Positions 1 through 4,989 of a stretch of DNA of 9,165 nucleotides are shown here, piece by piece. This stretch comes from CAYRPN01 sp964426135. GTDB taxonomy: Bacteria; Planctomycetota; Phycisphaerae; Phycisphaerales; Phycisphaeraceae. A program made the position numbers and the translations under genes. The stretch's first letter is position 1; each line of letters begins with the position of its first letter. Location: positions 1 through 9,165 of the forward strand of contig CAYRPN010000180.1 in assembly GCA_964426135.1 (NCBI GenBank), in the 5' to 3' direction. The notes under the pieces are model-generated. The model had not been told where the DNA came from, made no database searches, and was given only the letters and a program-made list of their open reading frames with translations.

Positions 1-32
1 GATACCAACTTGGAGGCTTGTTTCATAGTGTC

Positions 33-118
33 ATGGGTAAGCGGAGTCTTCGGAGTTTACCCGTGCCAAGGTGACGCAAGGCGCACGGGTAAGTTCCGCC
101 GAGCCTGCGCTTACCCAT
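33..118. repeat. Nested imperfect inverted repeat (34/36-nt arms)
   Basis: The left arm (33-66) begins ATGGGTAAGCG and ends TTACCCGTGC. The right arm (83-118) begins GCACGGGTAA and ends CGCTTACCCAT. The outer 11 bp and the inner 10 bp pair perfectly, the middle pairs imperfectly, and the loop is 16 nt (67-82). Each arm also contains its own GGGTAA...TTACCC palindrome, so the arms can fold separately or together. It has no T-tract, so it is not a simple terminator. It looks like a dispersed palindromic repeat; the family is not identified. Confidence 0.75.
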
Positions 119-186
119 AGCACAATTGCAGGCAGTCGCCGGAAAAGTGGACTACACCCTGCAGAAGTGAAAATGTCAGATTCGAC

Positions 187-214
187 TTGTGTTTCTCCCA
201 TTTTCTGGTATCTT
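187..214 (+). promoter_or_regulatory. Candidate sigma70-like promoter for the PEP-CTERM gene
   Basis: TTGTGT (187-192) and TATCTT (209-214) are separated by 16 bp and each match four of six consensus bases. Transcription would start near 221 and give a leader of about 113 nt before the ATG at 334. This is the best match I found by eye in the spacer, but the score is modest and planctomycete promoters are poorly described. Confidence 0.25.
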
Positions 215-320
215 CTCACTCGCTGAACCCGACCCGTCCGCGATCCCCATGGTCGTCGGCTGGACTAACTGACTTGTTATGGAATCAGCACGCTGCTGAT
301 TTCTTTCACTATTTCTCCTG

Positions 321-326
321 AAGGAG
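321..326 (+). promoter_or_regulatory. Strong Shine-Dalgarno site
   Basis: AAGGAG lies 7 nt upstream of the ATG at 334. It fixes the start of the PEP-CTERM gene and is the best-formed ribosome binding site in the window that has a start codon at the right distance. Confidence 0.85.
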
Positions 327-333
327 CCTTCTC

Positions 334-1029
334 ATGCGTCGTTTTCTCCGTTCCCTGGCCGTTTCCGCAGCCTGTGTGGGACTGCTGATCCTCGCCCAGC
401 CAGTTCAGGCCGTCGGCGTGTTCTCGTCGCGCCTGTTCACCGGCGACGCCGATTCCGGCGTCAGTTCCACGAAGACTTACACCCATGCGGTTGACCTGGC
501 CACGGACGATGGCGGCTCCGTGATCAACGGCGTGACCTTCGTCGCCGGTGCTCTCGTCGGATCGAATTACACGCTGACCACACCCAACACCGGCACCTTT
601 CAGAACAGCTCCGGCAACGTCACCGGCGGATCGGCCGACCTGGTCGAGGACTTCTTCTTCCTCTCGGGCAGTTCGAGCGGCGTTGAGGTTTTGACCCTCA
701 CCGGGCTTACCGTCGGCGAGCGCTACATCACCACCTTCTATAACGAAGCCTTCGGTGGTCCCCGCGTGCAGAACATCACGACCAGCGATGGCGGTTCGAT
801 TCTGGGCTTCGATCAGGACTTCAGCGGCACCAACAACGGCAACCTGCTGCAGTACGACTACGTCGCCACAGCGACATCAATTTCTTTCACCTTCGACTCC
901 GTCACGGACAACGCCTCGTTCCACCAGTACGGCTTCAGCAATGAAGTCGTCCCGGTGCCGGAGCCGGCGACGCTGGGCATGCTGGCGCTGGGCGGGTTGG
1001 CGTTCCTGCGCCGCCGCCGCGTCGCCTGA
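334..1029 (+). CDS. PEP-CTERM sorting domain-containing exported protein
   Basis: This 231-aa protein should be exported and handed to an exosortase. Residues 1-26 are a Sec signal peptide: basic MRRFLR, a hydrophobic core to about residue 20, and a likely cleavage after VQA. Residues 208-231 are a complete PEP-CTERM signal: VPEP at 208-211, a hydrophobic helix, then RRRR at 226-229 and a two-residue tail. In this family the membrane enzyme exosortase (EpsH/Xrt) cleaves at the PEP motif and releases or attaches the protein at the surface. The body between them has no cysteine, is rich in Thr, Ser, Gly and Asn, and shows alternating beta-strand-like patterns such as EVLTLTGLTVGERYITTFYN and SISFTFDSVT. 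It resembles the beta-sandwich, adhesion- or sugar-binding-like bodies common among these proteins, but I cannot name a domain. The ATG at 334 is fixed by AAGGAG 7 nt upstream. The gene is monocistronic: an intrinsic terminator follows 36 bp after the stop. Neither an exosortase nor polysaccharide genes are in this window. Confidence 0.93.
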   Translation: MRRFLRSLAVSAACVGLLILAQPVQAVGVFSSRLFTGDADSGVSSTKTYTHAVDLATDDGGSVINGVTFVAGALVGSNYTLTTPNTGTFQNSSGNVTGGSADLVEDFFFLSGSSSGVEVLTLTGLTVGERYITTFYNEAFGGPRVQNITTSDGGSILGFDQDFSGTNNGNLLQYDYVATATSISFTFDSVTDNASFHQYGFSNEVVPVPEPATLGMLALGGLAFLRRRRVA

Positions 1030-1065
1030 TGCGTTGGCTTGTCGAATCCGTGTATGCAAACAACG

Positions 1066-1097
1066 GCCGCCGCGCTGAAAGGCGCGGCGGCTTTTTT
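1066..1097 (+). terminator. Rho-independent terminator of the PEP-CTERM gene
   Basis: A perfect 10-bp GC stem (GCCGCCGCGC at 1066-1075, GCGCGGCGGC at 1082-1091) encloses a 6-nt loop and is followed at once by six T residues (1092-1097), then G and TTT. It starts 36 bp after the stop codon and is a canonical intrinsic terminator on the + strand. Confidence 0.93.
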
Positions 1098-1267
1098 GTT
1101 TGTCAACAGGAGATTGTCTGATGCTTTCGATTGAAGGGGCCGCGCGGGAAGCACCTGAACGATTGAGTCTCGCGCCAAGGCGCGAGATCCGCATGCGCTT
1201 GAGCGGCGAATCAGATTCTGACCCTGCAACTTCTGCGCACGGCGCACAGAAGTCTGCATCGGAGAAG

Positions 1268-1367
1268 TCAAAATAGTGAATGCAAAAGTCAAAATGCAAA
1301 AGTCAGAGCCTACGGGGAGCGTCAGTCTCTGACTTTTGACTTTTGCATTTTCACTTCACTATTTTGA
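1268..1367. repeat. Heptamer inverted repeat, site A (TGCAAAA/GTCAAAA units)
   Basis: The left arm (1268-1308, 41 nt) reads in 7-nt steps as TAGTGAA, TGCAAAA, GTCAAAA, TGCAAAA, GTCAGAG. The reverse complement of the right arm (1327-1367, 41 nt) reads with the same units in another order: GTGAAAA, TGCAAAA, GTCAAAA, GTCAGAG. The outer 13 bp (TCAAAATAGTGAA) and inner 11 bp (AAAAGTCAGAG) pair perfectly across an 18-nt loop (1309-1326). The arms are shuffled rather than exact mirror copies, as expected if units are gained and lost by slippage. Confidence 0.85.
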
Positions 1368-1390
1368 ATTTTCCCGGCTCTGCCGGCTTA

Positions 1391-1493
1391 GGGAGGGACC
1401 GGGGGAGGGGCCGGGGGAGCGGGCAAACAGCCTGATTTGACGCACAATCACGCCGTGCGCCCTACCCTCCCCTTACCCCTCCCCGAAAGGGAG
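1391..1493. repeat. G-rich/C-rich imperfect inverted pair with G-quadruplex potential
   Basis: The segment 1391-1423 has six runs of three or more G within 33 nt, with spacers of 1-3 nt, which fits a stable G-quadruplex on the + strand. A C-rich stretch at about 1461-1484 (CCCTACCCTCCCC and onward) is roughly complementary to it, so the two could instead pair as a long imperfect hairpin. A short stem CTCCC/GGGAG with a CGAAA loop closes the right end (1479-1493). Both lie between two convergent genes. Confidence 0.6.
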
Positions 1494-1548
1494 CGGAATC
1501 AGAACCGAGCGAAAACCACGTTGATTTCACCCTTGCAGCACGGTCGCT

Positions 1549-2985
1549 CTAACGCTTGGGAGAATTGGAGAACTCGACCACCGTGCCGGTACTCGCCTTG
1601 ACGCGGCTGCCGGCTTGCTCGACCTGGCTGGTTTTCAGGATGCCGCCGGGAATCTGCCCGCTGAGCCACCATTCCGCATGGGTTTCGATCCTGCCGTCGG
1701 GCCGGTCGAACGTCGTGATGCTCTTGACCACGGAAAAGTGGACCGTCCGATCGCCGACCTTGGTCTCCCGGCTGATCGAATCCAGCCGCAGGTCCGTCAC
1801 GCCGGTGACCCCACGATACACGCAAGTCAATTTGAGCCGCACGATGTCGGCATCCAAGATCAGTTTCTTGTCCGGCGGCAGATCGATCGACAGCGGCGGC
1901 ACGTCCACCTCGCTGCTGCGCCACACCTCGGCCGCGACGCGCGTCTTGACGCCGTTGGTGGTGAGTTCACCCGTGAACGGCGTGCGCTCGCAGCGAAGCA
2001 CGACGCCCTGCACGGTCAGGTCGTCCGCGCTGGCGGCACCCTTGTCCAGGCCCAGTTCGCTGATGCGGAACAGATCGCCGTCGGGCAGCACGAGCGTCAT
2101 TCCTGTCCGGTCGAACTTGCTCCCGTCCCAATCGTAATTGCGAAGCTTCACTTTTCCTTCAACGACGCCCTCGAAGGCAATTTTCCTGCGCGACTCCTTC
2201 GGGAGCGTGGTGGATGAACTGGCGCTCTCCCCGAACACGGCAAAGGCGCCCACGGGGAACCGCGCCCAGGCAAGGTCGCGGAGCTTCAGCGTCGGTAGCT
2301 GGGCATAGCCCTGATGCTGCGGCAAGGGGCCTGTCAGCACGGGCTTCACGGGAACCGGCTCCGGCAGCTGTGAGGGAGTTGGCGTTGGAGTTGGTGTCGG
2401 AATCGGTGTTGGTGGAGCCGGCACCGGCGGGGTCGGAATGGGCGGCGTCGGCAATACAGGCGCCGGCGTCGGAGTGGGCGGCGTCGGCAATGCAGGCGCC
2501 GGCGTCGGAGTGGGCGGCGTCGGCACTGGAGGGGCCGGCGTCGGAACGGTCTGGTCACCGGCGGCGCCTTTGCGAATCAATGGATAGGAGGTTGTGCCGG
2601 TCGTCAGCTTCAGCGTCGCGCCATCGAGGACGGCGGTGAACGGATAACTGGCCTGATCGACGGTGAAGACGCCGGTGAGTTTTCCGTCCCCGCCGGCGGC
2701 TTTCATCGGGTAGGTCTTGCCGCCGCGGCGAATCTCACCGACATAGCCATCGACCGACAATCGGACGACCACCAGCATCTGCTCATTGCTGAACTCGCCG
2801 ACGAAGGGATCGGGCGCATCAAGGGGATTGCCCGCGGGGGCTTTCGCCTTGTCGTCGCTGGGCGCCTTTTCCGCCGCCGGCGGCGCCTTCGCCTCGCCGT
2901 CGCCGGCCCACACCGGCGGACTCAATGTCGCCGCCCCGGCAAACGCCAGCAGTGCAATGGTTTTCAACGGCATCGGTCGAGTCAT
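1549..2985 (-). CDS. Secreted two-domain protein with Pro-rich hinge, function unknown
   Basis: I do not recognise a named family for this 478-aa protein. Residues 1-27 form a signal peptide (MTRPMPLK, a hydrophobic core, then a VWA-GDG junction). Residues 28-58 are a charged Ala/Lys/Pro linker. Residues 59-139 (DPFVGEFS, YVGEIRRGGKTYPM, KLTGVFTV, YPFTAVL, TLKLTTG, SYPLIRK) show the repeating G-x-F/Y strands of a small beta-barrel, lipocalin-like module seen in many bacterial secreted proteins. Residues 147-212 are a hinge of Pro-Thr-Pro-Ala repeats. Residues about 226-478 are a separate, beta-rich domain without recognisable catalytic motifs. The start at 2985 is chosen because the signal peptide begins there and GGAGA stands 7 nt upstream. 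An in-frame ATG at 3120 would add 45 residues ahead of the signal peptide and overlaps the previous gene's stop as ATGA; I think it less likely. It is the last gene of the minus-strand block. Confidence 0.85.
   Translation of the reverse strand: MTRPMPLKTIALLAFAGAATLSPPVWAGDGEAKAPPAAEKAPSDDKAKAPAGNPLDAPDPFVGEFSNEQMLVVVRLSVDGYVGEIRRGGKTYPMKAAGGDGKLTGVFTVDQASYPFTAVLDGATLKLTTGTTSYPLIRKGAAGDQTVPTPAPPVPTPPTPTPAPALPTPPTPTPAPVLPTPPIPTPPVPAPPTPIPTPTPTPTPSQLPEPVPVKPVLTGPLPQHQGYAQLPTLKLRDLAWARFPVGAFAVFGESASSSTTLPKESRRKIAFEGVVEGKVKLRNYDWDGSKFDRTGMTLVLPDGDLFRISELGLDKGAASADDLTVQGVVLRCERTPFTGELTTNGVKTRVAAEVWRSSEVDVPPLSIDLPPDKKLILDADIVRLKLTCVYRGVTGVTDLRLDSISRETKVGDRTVHFSVVKSITTFDRPDGRIETHAEWWLSGQIPGGILKTSQVEQAGSRVKASTGTVVEFSNSPKR
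2441..2548 (-). repeat. Three in-frame 36-bp tandem repeats encoding the Pro-rich hinge
   Basis: Units lie at 2441-2476, 2477-2512 and 2513-2548. The first two differ by one base (A or G at the sixteenth position) and the third has diverged. Each encodes a 12-residue Pro/Thr/Ala block, as in TPTPAPALPTPP. The near identity of the first two suggests a recent duplication, and the unit length keeps the reading frame, so hinge length can vary without breaking the protein. Confidence 0.85.
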
Positions 2986-2992
2986 GGCGCGG

Positions 2993-2997
2993 TCTCC
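2993..2997 (-). promoter_or_regulatory. Shine-Dalgarno-like site deciding the 2985 start
   Basis: On the minus strand GGAGA lies 7 nt before the ATG at 2985. No comparable site precedes the alternative upstream ATG at 3120, which supports the shorter form with an N-terminal signal peptide. Confidence 0.5.
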
Positions 2998-3116
2998 ACG
3001 AGCTGGCTCGTCACTGACATGATATCGGCCAGATCCCGCCTCAAGAACTTTCCTGGACCCCAAACCCCGCTTTTCAATTCTCCACGAAAACACGATCGCA
3101 ACGCGCGGGTGCCGCG

Positions 3117-4763
3117 TCATCGTCGATCGCGCAGCGAGCCGGCGATTTCCCCAACCGTCCAGAACATCGCCACCAGCCCGATCCCCAGCGGCAACGCGAA
3201 GAGGATGTCGATGACCCGCGCGCCGGCATCGGACCACGCCAGGCTCAGCTTCACCACGCTGCCAAGGGAGAGGAACGCCAGCACGCGCAGCGCCCAGCAC
3301 GCCACGACGAGCGAGGTGGCCGCCCGCCCGCCGGTGAGGAGGGGCTGAGCTTCGCGCGATGCGAGGGCCTTGGCGGCAGTCGCCGGCGGCGCGGCGGCTC
3401 TCGCTCGCACACGCGCCACGGGAATGGGTGTCGTGGCCGCCGGCGGCGCGAGTTCTGGAGCCGGCGGCAGCGGCGACGCGGGAATCGGCGCCTCGAACGC
3501 TGCCGGCTGCTCATGGGCCGATGGCGGTTCTTCCGCCTGCTGCGGTTCATCGTGAGCGGTCGACGCGGTGGCCGCCGCCGCGACCGGTGGGCGACCGGAA
3601 AGCGGAATCGCCTGGGCCCGTCGAATCGGCAGGACCGCTTTCGCAACGGGCGGCGGCGAGGGCAAGTGATTGCTTTCGTTCCGCGCGCCGCCGGCTTGCT
3701 CATCGGCAGATGAAGCCGACATTTGCGGCGAACCCGAATCGTCGAGGTTGAAGGCCGGCGGGGACGATTCGCCTTGCTCCGCAGCAGCGGCGAGCGCGGC
3801 GAGGCCGGCGTGCTGCCGCGGCGCGGCGAGGGATTCACGCACCTCCGTTGGCGGAGGCACCTCCTCGGCCGGCGCGTGAGCCGATGTCGTCTCGAACAAG
3901 GTCGGTGGTTCGCTGACTGTGGGCGCTTCAACCCGCGGCACATCCGCACCACGAGCCGCCGATTCCTCAGCGGCAGAATCCATTCCGCCGGCGACCGGCC
4001 CTTCCGCGACAACCGGCGCCGCGGACGACTCCATCGCGACCATCGGCGGTTCCAACTGCGTGGGCGAGTCGCTCGAGACGGCGCCGGCAGATTCCACCGG
4101 CGAATCGCTCGCACGAAGTTCGAATGGTTGCTCTGCGTCGTTCGTCGCGGGCGATTCGATGGAGGGCGAGCCGCCCGCCGGTGACATCAGCGCATCATCC
4201 GATGCGGTGGCGTTCGCCACTGGTGGCGCTGCCGATGACGAAGTCTCCGCGGCCGGGGATGCTTTGCGTGCGGCGTTGGGGGCCTCATGGGTCGTGGGCG
4301 GCACATCCGAAGTGATCGAACTCTCCACCGGCGTCGGGGGCGGGGCGGCGGCAGGCTCCTCGACATCAGCCGGCGGCGTTTCCACCGGGGGCGGCGGGGG
4401 CGGCGGGGGCATCAGGGGCACCGGGGGCGGCGCCGACGCCACGACCGCGGCCTCGGCGCTGACCGGGGCGACCGGCTCCTTCGTTCCACCTTCCGTCAAA
4501 GGGCTCGCGGGACGCGCCGATTTCTGGCGCGGCGACTCGGGGCGCGGCTTCGCAGGCGACGGAATCGGTGCCGGCGCGGGGGCGGTGCCTTCTTCCACCG
4601 GCGGCGCAACCGTCGAAGGCGCGGCAATCACCGGCGCGGGCTCCTTGATCAGCGGCACGCGCTGGGAGAGACCGCAACTGGGACACTTGACCTTCTTCCC
4701 CTCGGCGCCGTCGGGCACCTTGATCCTCACGCCGCAGGATTCGCATTCAAATCGGATGGGCAT
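3117..4763 (-). CDS. Zinc-ribbon protein with long Pro/Ala/Glu-rich linker and two C-terminal TM helices
   Basis: This 548-aa protein has three parts. Residues 3-36 are a zinc ribbon: C7-x2-C10 and C27-x2-C30 should hold one zinc ion, with the VPDGAEGKKVKCPSCG pattern seen at the N-terminus of many planctomycete proteins. Residues about 37-470 are low-complexity Pro, Ala, Glu and Ser, predicted to be disordered, and include eight consecutive prolines at 119-126. Residues about 483-506 and 517-541 are two hydrophobic helices, and the protein ends SLRDRR. With no signal peptide, the ribbon and linker are most simply cytoplasmic, tethered to the inner membrane by the hairpin. The function is unknown; a membrane-linked scaffold is only a guess. 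The start at 4763 is chosen because the zinc ribbon begins there and AAGGAAGG precedes it. The frame stays open upstream to an ATG at 4997 overlapping the TPR gene's stop, but that extension is translated heptamer repeat. It follows the TPR gene with a 226-bp gap. Confidence 0.88.
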   Translation of the reverse strand: MPIRFECESCGVRIKVPDGAEGKKVKCPSCGLSQRVPLIKEPAPVIAAPSTVAPPVEEGTAPAPAPIPSPAKPRPESPRQKSARPASPLTEGGTKEPVAPVSAEAAVVASAPPPVPLMPPPPPPPPVETPPADVEEPAAAPPPTPVESSITSDVPPTTHEAPNAARKASPAAETSSSAAPPVANATASDDALMSPAGGSPSIESPATNDAEQPFELRASDSPVESAGAVSSDSPTQLEPPMVAMESSAAPVVAEGPVAGGMDSAAEESAARGADVPRVEAPTVSEPPTLFETTSAHAPAEEVPPPTEVRESLAAPRQHAGLAALAAAAEQGESSPPAFNLDDSGSPQMSASSADEQAGGARNESNHLPSPPPVAKAVLPIRRAQAIPLSGRPPVAAAATASTAHDEPQQAEEPPSAHEQPAAFEAPIPASPLPPAPELAPPAATTPIPVARVRARAAAPPATAAKALASREAQPLLTGGRAATSLVVACWALRVLAFLSLGSVVKLSLAWSDAGARVIDILFALPLGIGLVAMFWTVGEIAGSLRDRR

Positions 4764-4768
4764 GGCGG

Positions 4769-4776
4769 CCTTCCTT
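4769..4776 (-). promoter_or_regulatory. Shine-Dalgarno-like site deciding the zinc-ribbon start
   Basis: AAGGAAGG on the minus strand ends 5 nt before the ATG at 4763. It supports starting the protein at MPIRF and not at the far upstream ATG at 4997. Confidence 0.55.
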
Positions 4777-4830
4777 AGCCAGCGCGGAATGCGCTGGGCG
4801 CAAGGTAATTCGAGAGGGGAGGCAAGGCAA

Positions 4831-4981
4831 TTTCGGATTTGGGATTTCGGATTTCGGATTTGGGATGGATCGGACAGCCTGTCCCTCGCATTGGGTACAG
4901 GTCTCTGTCTGCGATCCACCGCGATGATTGTCCTGCGGATCCCAAATCCGAAATCCCAAATCCGAAATCCGAAATCCGAAA
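4831..4981. repeat. Heptamer inverted repeat, site B (TTTCGGA/TTTGGGA units)
   Basis: The left arm (4831-4865) has five units reading TTTCGGA or TTTGGGA in the order C, G, C, C, G at the fourth base. The right arm (4940-4981) has six inverted units, reading inward on the minus strand as C, C, C, G, C, G. The central loop is itself structured: TGGATCG (4866-4872) pairs with CGATCCA (4912-4918), and GGACA/TGTCC forms a hairpin at 4872-4884. The right arm begins 8 nt after the TPR gene's stop; the left arm ends 68 nt before the zinc-ribbon start. No frame shown through the tract is closed by the repeat, which translates as FGFRIWD-like or NPKSEI-like strings. Confidence 0.9.
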
Positions 4982-4989
4982 TCTCCCCT

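Larger units (their letters stand above)
1..333. other. Left non-coding spacer upstream of the PEP-CTERM gene
   Basis: I see no convincing gene here. The short open frames either cross the inverted repeat at 33-118 or have no coding character. The spacer holds that nested inverted repeat, a weak sigma70-like promoter candidate (187-214), a small hairpin at 283-301 (AATCAGC, 5-nt loop, GCTGATT) and the ribosome binding site of the following gene. The hairpin sits 20 bp before the Shine-Dalgarno sequence, so it would lie in the 5' leader of the transcript, but no ligand-binding riboswitch pattern is recognisable. Confidence 0.6.
1098..1548. other. Convergent spacer packed with hairpins, no gene seen
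   Basis: Open frames here overlap repeats and have no start signals or coding character, so I call no gene. In order the spacer holds: hairpin TCTCGCGCC/GGCGCGAGA at 1168-1187; a hairpin at 1229-1253 with ACTTCTG/CAGAAGT arms and an inner CGC/GCG; the heptamer inverted repeat at 1268-1367; a G-rich run at 1391-1423; hairpin CGCAC/GTGCG at 1441-1459; and the C-rich complement, ending in hairpin CTCCC/GGGAG at 1479-1493. Any terminator for the minus-strand gene ending at 1549 should lie here. The 1479-1493 hairpin is the nearest candidate, but it has no T-tract on that strand. Confidence 0.6.

Noticed and set aside
858..1299. Two overlapping minus-strand frames across the PEP-CTERM 3' end and its terminator
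   Set aside because: They read through the PEP-CTERM coding region, a clear terminator and repeats, and lack a start signal.
2986..3300. N-terminal extension of the 478-aa protein to 3300
   Set aside because: It overlaps the zinc-ribbon gene's conserved TM-coding end in another frame and places the signal peptide internally.
4831..4981. CRISPR-like array
   Set aside because: The repeated unit is 7 bp with no spacers, unlike CRISPR repeats of about 23-50 bp with unique spacers, and no cas gene is present.
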